Part shown: piece after piece, positions 13,821 to 25,363 of the stretch
Numbering within the stretch: position 1 is the first letter of the stretch
How the letters are laid out: each line of letters starts with the position of its first letter
DNA from: Asterias rubens
Lineage: Eukaryota; Echinodermata; Asteroidea; Forcipulatida; Asteriidae
Assembly (NCBI RefSeq): GCF_902459465.1
Contig: NC_047078.1
Location: 6,720,333 to 6,784,332 of the forward strand
Direction: 5' to 3'
DNA length: 64,000 nt
The notes under the pieces: model-generated
The model's input: the letters and a program-made list of their open reading frames with translations, nothing else
Databases searched by the model: none
Told to the model about the DNA's origin: nothing
Made by a program: the position numbers and the translations under genes

Positions 13821-14139
13821 CAGGATTGGTAAGGATGAAGAAGACAAAAATACTATGAAAGCCTACTGAAGTTCATCCTAGAGTAATATTTCCTTTTGAA
13901 AGGAATACATATTGAAACAAAAAAAATGTCTTTAAAAACTAAAATTAAAAAAAGCAACAGCAGATTTTCGTAGTTGCAACCAAATTTATGATGGCAGTTG
14001 TGTATTGTTGCTCATTATGTTCTCCTGTCTTGTGGTGCTACCACTGTCAAAACTCACCTAATTATATTCCCCCTCCTTGTAAAAATTCAAATCCTAACTG
14101 ATGTTTGAAGCTTTACATGGTGTGAATAATAAGAACGAT

Positions 14140-14255
14140 CTATAAATTAAATAGTGAACTACCAGGTACAACCGCTATAAAATCTCTTTTGAGGGAGTGA
14201 AAAGAGCCGGTAGTTTTTGAACAGTATACTCTGCTCGTCTTCAGGAGAAAATCCT
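14140..14255 (-). mobile_element. Degenerate copy of the hammerhead-bearing repeat
   Basis: Same family ('acagtatactctgctcgtct'), but the GAAA box reads AAAA on the - strand, removing an essential core base. It lies in the last intron of POLR2H, 50 bp before the final exon. Confidence 0.55.
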
Positions 14256-14309
14256 ACTCTGATAATTAACAAGTTTCGTTCTTTCTGTTTTTTTCTTTCT
14301 GTGTATTAG

Positions 14310-14427
14310 ATCAGCCTACATATCCTATGGAGGTCTGCTGATGAGACTGCAGGGTGATGCTAATAATCTCCACGGCGTGGAGCAAGACATGCACGTTTAC
14401 CTCCTGATGAAGAAGTTGGCCTTCTAG
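14310..14427 (+). CDS. POLR2H: RPB8 (RNA polymerase I/II/III shared subunit), last coding exon
   Basis: This is the terminal coding exon of the small OB-fold subunit shared by nuclear RNA polymerases I, II and III. A pyrimidine-rich tract ending in 'tgtattag' gives the acceptor. The exon then reads [20 protein letters not shown], continues [19 protein letters not shown] and ends in TAG: 38 residues after one split-codon base. The family C-terminus ([20 protein letters not shown]...[10 protein letters not shown]) matches almost residue for residue, with no frame break. Human RPB8 is about 150 residues, so about three quarters of the protein is missing here. I found no earlier exon in 1-14309, so they probably lie upstream of the window. 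A MITE begins only about 50 bp after the stop, leaving little native 3' UTR. Confidence 0.93.
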
Positions 14428-14479
14428 AATCTTCTAGGTCATTTTGGAGACTTTTGGGACGATTGAGGGCAGCAGACTT

Positions 14480-14656
14480 AAGGCCCGGTCACACAGGCCC
14501 CGATAACGAAAACGAGAATGTTAAAAATGCACGCCCTCTGCTTGAATAAGTGTGGGCGTATTTTGCGTGGAGTAATTCAACCAATAGAATGCGATCTCTT
14601 TTAATAAGTCGTGATCGTTATCGTTTTCGTTATCGCTGCAGTGTGACTCGGCCTTT
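14480..14656. mobile_element. Foldback MITE ('gataacgaaaacga')
   Basis: Inverted ends 'ggcccggtcacacaggcccc' and 'gtgtgactcggcc', subterminal 'cgataacgaaaacga' and 'gttatcgttttcgttatcg'. A second copy without a clear left tip is at 49395-49592. The insertion lies about 50 bp after the POLR2H stop. Confidence 0.8.
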
Positions 14657-14659
14657 ACT

Positions 14660-14972
14660 GGGCAATAAACCTTTTCGCAAATACCCTAGAGTGCGTTCGT
14701 TTAGCTTCCCTGGGTCGACCCCGGTGTGTGGCGTTTTTTTTTCCAGGACGAACGTGTGTAACTATCTGCACATGTTCGTCCTGGAAAAAGAAAACGCCAC
14801 ACACAGGGGTCGACCCAGGGAAGCTAAACGAACGCACCCATTGTGCAAGTGGTAACTGTTGAGTGAGGTGCATGCTGGTCTAGCTAGTGATCAAACTTGA
14901 GCGCTAGCTAGACCAGCATGTAGTTCATTCAATGCCTACAGCACGCTTACCGAGTATTTGCGAAAAGGTCTA
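14660..14972. mobile_element. TA-type MITE with nested palindrome
   Basis: Outer ends 'ccttttcgcaaatacc' and 'gtatttgcgaaaaggtcta' are of the 20498 family. Inside lies a near-perfect 67-bp-arm palindrome (14691-14757 and 14768-14836): 'gtgcgttcgtttagcttccc' facing 'gggaagctaaacgaacgcac'. A second small palindrome 'catgctggtctagctag' follows at 14870-14922. Confidence 0.8.
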
Positions 14973-15195
14973 TAGACCCTTCCCATGAAATATGTAAATT
15001 GCACCCACGCATTGGCACTAACACTTTGGTTGGGAAAAAATGATGGAGCATCGTGCCTTTTTTGTATGGGGATGATGAGGGCGTGATGCAGATGCGTTTG
15101 TGCGTCTGCATAGTGCACCTCTCCCTGGCGTGTTCCATCCAGTGGTGTGTGTACGCATGTCTGAATGTAATTAGCATATTTCATGGGAAGGGTCT
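14973..15195. mobile_element. TA-type MITE ('tagacccttcccatgaaata')
   Basis: Inverted ends 'tagacccttcccatgaaata' and 'tatttcatgggaagggtct'. It starts at the base after the preceding MITE ends and runs to the start of the next one. Confidence 0.8.
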
Positions 15196-15196
15196 G

Positions 15197-15597
15197 TTAA
15201 AGTCTCTGGACACTATTGGTAATTGTCAAAGACTATAGTCTTCTCACTTGGTGTATCTCAACATATGCATAAAATAACCAACCTGTGAAAATTTGAGCTC
15301 GATTGGTCATCGAAGTTGCAAGCTAATAATGAAGGAATAAACACCCTTGTCACACCATGGTCGCATGAAGTTGTGTGTCTTCAGATGCTTGATTTCAGGA
15401 CCCCAAAATCAAATTCTGAGGTCTCGAAATCAAATTCCCGGAAAATTACTTCTTTCTCAAAAACTATGTTACTTCAGAGGGAGCTGTTTCTCATACTGTT
15501 TTATACTATCAACAGCTCCCTATTGCTTGTTATACCAAGTAAGGTTTTATGCTGATAATTATTTTGAGTAATTACCAATAATGTCCACTGCCTTTAA
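15197..15597 (+). mobile_element. MITE family A copy (TTAA type)
   Basis: Family A has ends of the form TTAAAGgCAGTGGACACTAT and ATAGTGTCCACTGCCTTTAA. A central palindrome of about 40 bp ('gatttcgagacctcaa...ttgaggtctcgaaatc') is surrounded by conserved flanks ('aaacggctccctctgaagt', 'caaacctgtgaaaatttgag'). TTAA at both ends suggests piggyBac-type mobilisation. Here the central palindrome is shortened. Confidence 0.85.
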
Positions 15598-16348
15598 ATC
15601 AAGCATAGTTTTCTTCCTACTTTGGTCTGATTTCCATTTTTGTTTGCTCTTTGGACAAATCTGAAAAAGTGTTATTAAATAGCCGAATAAAGTCTTCTAA
15701 AGCTTACATAGGTGTATTTTTGGAGGTTTTGGAGGACCAAATATCATACCTGTAAAGTTTATCCTGAAGGCCTGTCTGCTGTGACATTGCGTCTCAAAGT
15801 CTCCCAGTGTCTTGAAGAAAGTTGTGTCTTTGTAAGGAAAAGTGCAGCATTGGTCTTTTTTGTTAATTTCAGTACTTCTCAAGTAAACCATTTGGACACA
15901 TTTCAAATGCTATGTTTTTTCTTTGTGTTTTTTTTAAAGGGTGCTGGATAGCTCGGTTGATGGAAAAAATGAATGGAAAAACCAATGTTGTACATTGTCC
16001 TTATATAGCACAGTGTAAATAGATCTCTAGATTTGTGGGCGGGGAAAGGGGATAGAGGTTGGGATGGGTTAGTAGGTATCATACTTAGGATGGATTTCAC
16101 TTTAAAAATGTAATTTTAAAATGTTAATATTACCACAGTAATTGACGTTGTGACTTAGCTCTCGGGATCGGGGCCGTCCAAAGTTTCCAACATGGTTGAG
16201 GTTGAACAGTGAGAACTACTCTTGAGGACCCCCTCCCATAGTGGCATAATTTCAACATACCTTTGAATTTGTATTCAAGTTTCAGACTTTTTCGTTAGTA
16301 ATGACTTTCACCCCTGGATGTGGGTCAAAACTCAATGTATTTTACACC

Positions 16349-16376
16349 TCCCCCCCCCTCTCTCTCTCTCTCTCTA
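16349..16376. repeat. C run and (CT)n microsatellite
   Basis: A run of ten C followed by ten or more CT units. Confidence 0.9.
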
Positions 16377-16617
16377 ATGACCTCTGACCCAAGGGCATAT
16401 GAAATGACTTAGAATGTCATCTCTAAAGATCGTGGTAACTAAATTTCTTTGAGAATGTTTTTTTAATTGTATACTGTTCTTTGTTTCAGTCAATTCTTTT
16501 CAAGTCCGAGTTGTAAATAAAACTTGAGTATGTAATAGATATTTCCAGTTTCTCTCTGTGTTTTCTTTGTGACTGAATTTATTTAAAGACATTAACGTTT
16601 CAGCATTTAGGAATGGA

Positions 16618-16772
16618 ATTACTCAGGGCCACGGAAGCCACGCCCTCCTGTGCCCCTGGTCTTGGCCTTGGTGCCCCTTCAAAGGTTTACCATTGACTTT
16701 AAGATTTTCCAGTGGGAGTGCCCTTTCAACAGGTTATCAGATGAAATTCCAGGCCTGAGCATCGACACTTGA
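16618..16772. repeat. Repeat family D copy
   Basis: 'gaattactcagggccacgga' to 'gaaattccaggcctgagc', with 'cttggccttggtgccccttc'. Nearly the same block is at 11636-11790; shorter or diverged copies are at 5013-5200, 9904-10020, 51484-51600, 55150-55245 and 62395-62550. No ORF, function unknown. Confidence 0.7.
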
Positions 16773-16911
16773 TTAATCATATAAAATAATAAGCCTCTGG
16801 CAAATAAAATGAAATGAAATGAAATAAGCCACAAGTTTTCTGACTGGCACCCCTGAACAAAGATATTGACTATGCAGACCATCAACATAATGGCGAGATA
16901 GGACAGTTGGT

Positions 16912-17299
16912 TTAAAGGCAGTGGACACTATTGGTAATTACTCAAAATAATTATTAGCATAAAACCTTACTTGGTAACGAGTAACAGGGAGAGGTTGATA
17001 GATATAAAACACTGTGAGAAACGGCTCCCTCTAAAGTGATGTAGTTTTCGAGAAAGAAGTAATTTTCCACGAATTTGATTTCGAGACCTCAGATTTAGAA
17101 CTTGAGGTCTCGAAATCAACAATCTAAACCCACATAACTTCGTGTGACAAGGGCGTTTTCTTCTTTCATTATTATCTCGCAACTTTTATGACCGATTGAG
17201 CTCAAATTTTCACAGGTTTATTATTTTGTGCATTTGTCGAGACACACCAACTGTGAAGGCTAGTCTTTGACAATTACCAATAGTGTCCACTGCCTTTAA
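16912..17299 (-). mobile_element. MITE family A copy
   Basis: Complete, with both ends and the central 'gatttcgagacctcagattt' palindrome. It shares its terminal TTAAA with the MITE that follows. Confidence 0.9.
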
Positions 17300-17677
17300 A
17301 GCCATTGGACACTTTCGGTAAACAGTATTGTCCAAGGCCCACACTTCGTGTATCACAACTTATATATAAAATAACAAACCTGTGAAAATTTAGGCTCAAT
17401 TGGTCATCGGAGTCGGGAGAAAATAACGGGAAAACCCACCCTTGGTTTCCGCACGTTTTGCCGTGTCATGGCATGTGTTTAAAATAAATCCGTTATTCTC
17501 GATATCGAGAATTGATATTGTTTTAATGTTTTCTCAAAAAGTAAGTAAAGCATTTCATGGAATAATATTTGAAGAGAAGTCGTTCACCATTACCTTCTGT
17601 AAACCCTGTAAGTTATTTGTAAATCTGTGAACTTGAAAAAACAAAAATCTGTTCCGAAAGTATCCAATAGCTTTAAA
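17297..17677. mobile_element. MITE with family A-like ends
   Basis: Ends 'ttaaagccattggacacttt' and 'aaagtatccaatagctttaa', inner 'attctcgatatcgagaat' palindrome at about 17494-17511. It has the same general layout as family A but different internal sequence. Confidence 0.75.
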
Positions 17678-20497
17678 GGGAAAGTATACCTTTGGTTTTT
17701 TTGAACCCCGTGATTGTGTTAATCCTAAATAATAATAAAAATAGACAATAAAACTACGCATTTTTTAAGATAATTCCTAAAGTCCGTCAGGCAGGCAGAA
17801 TAATCCCTAATAGGAACACACAATCTGAGAAGCGTTACTGGGTTCTATGCTTCTCAAAGTACTTTTGAAGGCTGATTGTAGGTTTCTATAAACCAAAAGT
17901 TTATAGTCAGTTAAGCGTGAAAAATAACTTGCCTTCCCTTCAAAGTTCTGCGGCCAGACCCCCCGAACTCATTCACGAACACTTATAACAAAATGTGGCC
18001 ATTAATTTTGTCCAATCTTAAAATCAGTCATAGTTGATTTTTTAAAAGTGGGTGGCTAATGGGGGAGGGGTGTTGTTGAACGAGGGCGTGTGAACCTACA
18101 CATTCCTTGGAAAAGTTTTAATTAAGGAACAAACAAAAAAACTAAACAATTGTCCCCGTCACTCAGCTAAAGCCGCCTTTGTCCCGGAGGTCCTATTTCA
18201 CATGGCTCTGTATTCGCCAACGGGTTTATCTTAAATGAACAAACAACACAATAATTATTATTGAAGATCCACAGTATTATTGCAATGACTGATCAATCAT
18301 TTTGACGTTCGTTTTTACCTTCTATATACCTTCAGGTGTTTCATTTCCAACTTTTTCCAAGAAATTAACTTCATTTTTTTTGTTGAAAGGGAATGATGAT
18401 GGCTAACCCCGCATTCACACCTCCAAATTGTAATTGTTGTGTTTTGTTCAAAAGCTGCAATGAATGTTTTTGGCCAACAATAATAATGACCGATCGAATT
18501 ATGCTAAAATAACAAGTCTCTCTTGGTACTAAGCAACCCACACACCCGTAAGAACTACGTGTTTATGTATACGTAGCGTCCTGCAATTCAATTTTATCAA
18601 TGGGTTGAAAGGAGTCTAAAGACGGCGCACTGCACAAAGCAATTCCCGCTCGCCCACGACAAAACCCGGGGCGGAAAGGTCACACTGGCTTCTCGTCTGA
18701 TCTTGTTTACAGTCACTTCCTTTATCTAGTGGATAGTTGACAATAACAAACAAAGAAATGGGTTTCGATGCCCACGTAAATCTGGGTGCTTGGGTCATAA
18801 AAAATAAAATAAAATGTGATTAGGGAAGTGGGAAAGAAAGGATCAAGAAAGAGGGCGGTTGGTGGGGGATTTTTTCTTGAGCTATTTTTATCTCCGTGTT
18901 TATAATGACCATTTTATCCATAATGCCCTAAAGTATCCAATTACAACAATTTTTAGAAGTGGGGGTGGGGCAAATTCTCTTAAATCTCTGCACCCCCCCC
19001 CCCCCCCGCCTTCCGATCCCGAAGGAAACAGCATGGGGACCAATTTCAGAAATTTCTTGGCTAAGCAAGAAATGACAGCATGGTACCCGGAGTCGCAGCA
19101 ATGGTAACTGTATGTTGGTAACCTGTTTTTGCTATTAAAGCAAATAAGTTTTGTGCTTAGCAATTTTGTTTTTACCTTGCAGGCTTTATGAACAGTGGGC
19201 CCTGGTAGAGCTCATTTTATTGGCGTAACCATATTTTGAAATTAATATTAGACAGTAATTTTCCCCAGTTCTAAATTAAAGTGTGGTTTGGGGAGTAAAA
19301 TTAACAGTCTGCTGCCCTCTGTGACTTTTTAAATTTAGTCTCATGTGGGGAAAAATAATGAGTTTTTATTGAGTACGACTGACTAAAAGGGGGAAATAAA
19401 ATGCTCCCTTACTGTTTAAAAATATATATAATATTATAATTGTTTTTATTTCACACCACCACAAGCTTATTATTGATAAGAAAAAATCCATGCTCCAAAC
19501 AACACCTATTTTGCAAGTTTTACAATTATGTACATCAATGAGACTTCAATTTGTATACATTCATAAAATTCAAGCGAAGAAATCCTCCTCCCCGCCACGC
19601 TGGCTTTGGGGTGTGGCTTTGGACGTGTATCTGAAATTGTCTAATAATGGCAGCTTGCTGTTTTTCGTGGGTATGGTGCCCTGGCCGCCAAGCCAGCGTT
19701 GGCACAATAACAAAAGAGACTAATTATTGTTTGAAGCTTTGCATGATGTAGAGAAGAAGAAACTATAAATAAATAGTAAACTTGCGGGTACAGCCGTGTA
19801 AATCTCTTAGGGTGAGTGTTGGCTCTGAGGAGAACCGGTTGGGTCTACGTTTCGAACAGTATACTCTGCTCGTCTTCAGAAGACTATGTTAAATTTTGAA
19901 GAGCAGGCCTATCTTAAAAGTTTGATCAAATTGTTTCTATAAACGTTGAAAACATGCCGATCAGAAATGACTAGTATTATATTGTTTTAGTTGCAAGTTA
20001 AGGCCCGCTGCTGATACTCATTGTGCCGTAAAACAGGCCTAATAAAAAATAGCGGGATGCTTCGCGCGGCACCCACTCATTATATTGCGTATAGAATTCT
20101 GCAAAACGTTGATAACAATCACAAGAAAAGGTCACTATGGCTTTAAATTATTCCCTCGAAAGTCAGCAAATGGACGACTCCGATTTAGTTTAAAGCCTAA
20201 TAATATTAATACCTGGAATATTATTGTTTTGAATTGACTTTTATGTTTTGTTGTTGTTATGGGGTATCGCATAGGCCTAGATCTCGATTTGTATATGAAT
20301 TTTTCAATTTTTTTCTACTTTTCTGCTACCATGACCCATAATGCATAATTATGCATCACCAACTGACAACAGTTCAGAACGCTTGATTGTGGCCCGCGTG
20401 CGGTGATACGAGAAAAAAAAATATCGCTTCCCGCCCCCTTTTGACGCCGCGTTTTGGTGTCAAGAGGTGGCGCCCTAAATTTCAACTGAACACATCA
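17678..20497. other. No gene seen
   Basis: Intergenic or intronic, with a C run near 18997 and the hammerhead-family remnant at 19780. The frame at 18859-19107 owes its length to the C run. Confidence 0.4.
19780..19885 (-). mobile_element. Diverged copy of the hammerhead-bearing repeat
   Basis: Carries 'ttcgaacagtatactctgct' as at 52129, plus the upstream 'cttgcgggtacagccgtgta'. The CTGAAGA box, stem II and GAAAC are kept; the triplet is GTA and stem I pairs poorly. Confidence 0.6.
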
Positions 20498-20953
20498 TAG
20501 ACCTTATCGCAAATACCAATGCGCAAGCGCAGACTGTTGAATGAGGTGCATTGTGGGATAGATATGGATCAAATTTGGATACCAGCAAGACCACAATGCA
20601 CCTAATTCCAAGCTTTACGCGCGCGCCCCGGTATTTGCGAAAAGGTCTATAGACCTTATCGCAAATACCAATGCGCAAGCGCAGACTGTTGAATGAGGTG
20701 CATTGTGGGATAGATATGAATCAAATTTGGATACCAGCTAGACCACAATGCACCTAATTCCAAGCGTTACGCGCGCGCCCCGGTATTTGCGAAAAGGTCT
20801 ATAGACCTTATCGCAAATACCAATGCGCAAGCGCAGTCTGTTGAATGAGGTGCATTGTGGGATATATATGGATCAAATTTGGATACCAGCTAGACCACAA
20901 TGCACCTAATTCCAAGCTTTACGCGCGCGCCCCGGTATTTGCGAAAAGGTCTA
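20498..20953. mobile_element. Three head-to-tail copies of a 152-bp MITE
   Basis: Units at 20498-20649, 20650-20801 and 20802-20953, 97% identical or better. Each starts 'tagaccttatcgcaaatacc' and ends 'ggtatttgcgaaaaggtcta', an inverted repeat with TA at both tips, as expected from mariner-type insertion at TA. Internal palindromic parts 'gaggtgcattgtgg' and 'ccacaatgcacct'. A divergent member is at 14660-14972. Confidence 0.9.
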
Positions 20954-21634
20954 TTCAATTCCCAAAAAACATAACATTATGCGAAGACTCGAGACGTGAC
21001 ACATGGTGACACTTGATGCCACATAAGTAGTTAGTACACACACAATGTCATAAAATGTAGCCAGTTTTTCGTCGTAGCCGAGCAAGGTAAAAAGAACCTC
21101 AGCGGGTGTAGTGTGGTGATGATGATCGGGCCATGGAGGAAGGAAACTCCTGTATGCTTGTGTCAAATTGTTCTGGCAGTGATCACTGACAACACGGGAT
21201 GCCGAATCACGACTCGTCTCTGGGGGTGACGTGAAGCAGGGGCTGAAGAAAGTTATACACACACTGGCCCTGGGCACACCGTGCTAGCTACAGGAAGACA
21301 TGCATGCAGATCACGGTGAGGTAATTAAATTTGGTTGTGTTTTTACCCTTCCATAATCCTCATTCACTCATCATAGTCATTTGTATTTTTGTATCTATCA
21401 ACTTTAATTTACCACCACATAATATAATTAAACTACTTCCCACATTGCATTTTTTTTTTATAACACGTGAAGAATAAACCGACAAACAAAAAAGAATGTG
21501 CCACAGAAACTTGATTCATTTTTTTTTTTTTTTTTTTTTTTTTTTCAGGAGAAGAAATATTCCTTCCTCCATGATGAAACAAACTTTTTTGCAAAACAAT
21601 TTGAATCAAAGGCATTGTGCACTCGGGTAATATT

Positions 21635-21768
21635 GGGATAACTTTCCGTGTGGTGCCACCACTTTTTCACCCTTTTTTACAAAAAGGGGTATCTCATTGA
21701 GGTAAATTAGATACTATATTATTTCATATCGAATGAAAAAGTGGTGGCGCCATACAGAAACTTTTCCC
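21635..21768. mobile_element. Short foldback MITE, 134 bp
   Basis: Arms 'gtggtgccaccactttttca' and 'tgaaaaagtggtggcgccat', with outer gggataacttt / aaacttttccc. Confidence 0.8.
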
Positions 21769-22215
21769 TTGTACGTAAGTTGTTTTTTTGTGATAAATGA
21801 AACTTGGAGGAGGGAGTTTCTGTTAGGTAGAGTTTCTTTCTGTCAATGTTTTGTTTTGGGTTTTTTTGTGGCTGGGGTTTTGCACTGCTGTTAAAAACAG
21901 CAGTCACTGGAGAAAGGGAACCAAGTCCATGCTAGCAAACTGCTGTAAAGTTTGTCTTTTTAGAGACAGTTTTGTGAATGGTAGTATTGGTTTTGTAACA
22001 CTTAAATTGTAAATGAATGAAGCCTTCTAACTTCAAAAGTATTAATCTTTTTTTTTGACAGTGTGGACAGAGTTTTATGAAATAATTTTTGTTTTTAAAT
22101 CACTCTCAACATGCTCAAACTCAGTATCCCCTACCTTTCTGTTGGTGTCCAATTATCTATAAATTTGCATTTAAATGTAGTTTCAAAATGTGTAGTTTAC
22201 CACTACAATAAATCA

Positions 22216-22980
22216 TTTAAGCCAGTGGACACTATTGGTAATTGTCAAAGACTAGTCTTCACAGCAGAGTGTGGGTTCGAATCCCCAGCCGTGACACTGT
22301 GTCCTTGAGCAAGACACTTAACCATTGCTTCGTCCTTCGGATGGGACGTAAAGCCGTTGGTCCCATGTGTTGTGTAACGCATGTAAAAGAACCCAGTGCA
22401 CTTATCGAAAAGAGAAGGGGTTCGCCCCGGTGTTCCTGGCTGTGGCTGCTGTATGCGTCGTAGCACCTTGTAAACCATGATAAGGTGCTAAATAATTGGG
22501 TCTCAGAATTCATCACTGCAATAACCTATCTTTCTGAAAGTTTGTATATATACTCAGCGCCTTGAGTACCTTGTTTGGTAGATACGTGCGCTATATAAGA
22601 CTTTGATATTATTATTATTATATTATTATTATCATTATATATATTATATTATTATTATTATTATGATATTATATTATTATATCAACATTGCATAAAATAA
22701 CAAACCTTTGAAAATTTTAGCTCAATCGGTCATTGAACTTTCGAGATAATAATGACAGAAGAAAACACCCTTGTCACATGAAGTTGCGTGTGTTTAGATG
22801 GTTGATTTTGAGACCTCAAGTTCTAAACTTGAGGTCTCGAAATCAAATTCATGGAAAATTATTTCTTTCTCAAAAACTATGGCACTTCAGTGGGAGACAT
22901 TTCTCACAATGTTTATCACCAAGGAAGGTTGTATGCCAATAATTATTTTGAGTATTACCAATGGTGTCCACTGCCTTTAA
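22216..22980 (+). mobile_element. MITE family A copy, split by a SINE
   Basis: Left part 22216-22260, right part 22681-22980 with the intact central palindrome and right end. The SINE at 22261-22680 separates them. Confidence 0.85.
22261..22680 (+). mobile_element. tRNA-type SINE inside a MITE
   Basis: An RNA polymerase III B box (ggttcgaatcc, 22274-22284) starts a 330-bp unit ending 'gcgctatataagactttgat' and an ATT-rich microsatellite tail (22600-22680). The A box is missing, so it is 5' truncated. It is inserted in MITE family A: 'gtctt cacag' before and 'tcaacattgcataaaataac' after are the two halves of that family's consensus. Confidence 0.75.
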
Positions 22981-23200
22981 GCATGTAAACTGCATTTTCA
23001 TGACCCCCCCCCCCCATTGTTGTACTCATTTCTCATGAACAAGGCCTACAGCACCTCAGCTAGTAATATTTTAGGGGAACCCTTCTACATGTACTATCAA
23101 TCTTCAAACTGTGTAAGTTGAATGTAAATTTGTAGGCCTAGCCTTTTGCCTGAAATGCCATGGAGTACATAATCACTATACCTTTTTGTATTAAGCAATG

Positions 23201-23592
23201 TTAAAGGAACACGTTGCATTGGATCGGTCGAGTTGGTCTTTTAAAAGCAGTTGAAACCGTTTGTTATGAAATGCATATATGGTTAGAAAGATATTTTAAA
23301 AGTAGAATATAATGATCCACACAAGTATCACTCGAAATTGCACGGTTTTCCTTTTACGTCGCGCACTAACACGGTCGACCATTAATGGGAGTCAAAATGT
23401 TGACTCCCATAAATGGCCGAACGTGTTTCTTCGCGACGTATAAGGAAAACCGTGCAATTTTGAGGCATGTTTGTGTGGATCATTATATTCTACTTTTAAA
23501 TTATCTATCTAGGCATTTGCAATTCGTAACAAATGGTTTCAAACGCTTTTCATAGACCAACTCGACCGATCCAATGCAACGTGTTCCTTTAA
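23201..23592 (+). mobile_element. MITE family B, full length
   Basis: Ends 'ttaaaggaacacgttgcatt' and 'caatgcaacgtgttccttta'; central palindrome 'gggagtcaaaatgttgactc' between two 'cgcgac'-type arms. Partial relatives occur at 6590-6690 and 50040-50320. Confidence 0.9.
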
Positions 23593-24883
23593 CATTGTAA
23601 TCTATGTAATGTGTTGAGTTCTACATTAGCTGTATGCTTTGATGCTTGCTTGGTTTATTGTGTCTCACAGGTTTTGCTTATAGTACACATACAGTGTAAG
23701 ATATAGTTTATCAATTGGCTACTGTTTCAATGGTACAATCACTGAGTGGGGTGGTGGTCTCTATATGCATATTCATTAGTTGGATCATGACATTGGAATG
23801 TGGATGAGGAACACATGTCTATAGATTGGGTTACTTTACAGTGTTAGTGTAAGGATACTACAATCTTTACCATGTCCAGTGCGTATTGCAGACCATGCTA
23901 TGCATGCAGCATTGTAGTTCATCCTTTAAAAGTATTGCTCCTTTAAAATCTCTTCTGAGATTTCTCACCATACCTAGCCAATGTGGTATTTTGCTCAGGA
24001 ATTTATGGTAATAACCAGTAAACTCTCAAATGGTAGACCTCCATCTGTACTCCCTGGTGTCCCATTGCTTCATATAGTGTCCAGGTAGGGGGACTGTGGC
24101 TACCAGTAGTCAGTGCATGGTGCATGGAGCTATGTATAGCTCCATGGTCAGCAGTGCAAGTCTGGTCACTTGCATTGTGCTGTACATGTACCTCTAAAAT
24201 GTCTTCAATTTTATAAGCCTCCGAAGCCAATTGATGAACACTTTCAAGTTTGGTTCATAAAAGTACTCGCTGATGTTTTAAAGTATATAGGCCTAGTCGC
24301 TGATGATGGATTTGGTAAGCTTGTTTATTTATATTGCTTGTCGTTGTTTGTCGACTGTGTTTTGCTGTAAAGTGCTGGTGTTACTTTTGCTCCTGCATTA
24401 ATTTTTTGATTTTATTTTCAAGATGTGATGCTGGTGGACTATTCTAAGATGTGGTCCTGAATCTGCACTTAAAAGACTCTTACTCATCGATCTGTAAAAT
24501 TGTACTTGCGGCATCTTGAATATCGCTTAAAGTTTTTGAAGAAGTGAATTTTTTCTTTCGAAAAAAAAAAACCCTCAGAATAATACTAAAATAGTACAAC
24601 TGTCTGGTCTTAATGTGATAGGTCTAATTTCCTACACAATTTTTTGTTTAAGTCAGCCGAGTCTAACTCTACCTTCATCCCCGTCGTGTTTATTGTGATT
24701 TTTGTAGTAAAAACGCATGCGTGTTAATGTTTAAGAATCTTAGTAACTTTCGTGTGTGTGAGTGTGACAGACAGAAATGTATGGTTTTGTTTTCTATATT
24801 ATAGTTCCCTTTGATTTTAACGTTTAACTAAGAGGTGAACCCCCTATTATCCTAACCATTGCTTTACTCTATACATAAGAGTG
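23593..24883. other. No gene seen
   Basis: Unique sequence without recognised exons; candidate intron of the XRCC1-like locus. Confidence 0.35.
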
Positions 24884-25363
24884 TAAATTTAGGGTCCTAC
24901 TACTTGCCGTCAACTCGCCGTCAACTCACTTGCGCCGTCAACTCACCGTCAACTCCTCCAATATACATTTCAAATCCACAAAAGAAGCATAGAACTGTAA
25001 AGTATCAGCTCAAAGAGCATTCGCGTAAGTTTTAGGTCACGTTTCGGAATCAAAATTGAGTTTTTTTCTCGTGAAAAAAAATTCTTGAAGCCGAAAAACT
25101 GTCGGCCGCCGTCTTGCTTTTTCACAATGATTAGTCTTGGCCCAAGATGTCAATGATTGGTACTTTTTTTTTATCAACACTAAGTCGTTTTTGTGAATGA
25201 ATTTGTACCGAAAACCATGAGAAATATGTAGTTTAGCCCAGACTTAACACTTCCGTGCCCCCTTTTTATAGATTTTTCATGTATATTTAATGAGTTGACG
25301 GCATGAAAATGAGTTGACAGCGAGTTGACGGCAAGACAGCGAGTTGACCGCAAGTAGTAGGAC
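24884..25363. mobile_element. Foldback element with iterated 'cgtcaactc'
   Basis: Inverted ends 'taaatttagggtcctactac' and 'gtagtaggaccgtaaattta'. Inside each arm, three or four 'ccgtcaactc' (right arm 'gagttgacgg') units are iterated. The centre is unique AT-rich sequence. No coding capacity. Confidence 0.85.

Noticed and set aside
14550-14873. ORFs of 101 and 72 residues with the same residues on opposite strands
   Set aside because: They mirror each other because they read the two arms of a palindrome.
20951-21277. 108-residue - strand ORF
   Set aside because: No recognisable domain and biased composition; it starts at a MITE edge, so probably chance.
22274-22284. tRNA gene at the B box
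   Set aside because: No A box, no cloverleaf, and an ATT-rich retroposon tail: it is a SINE.
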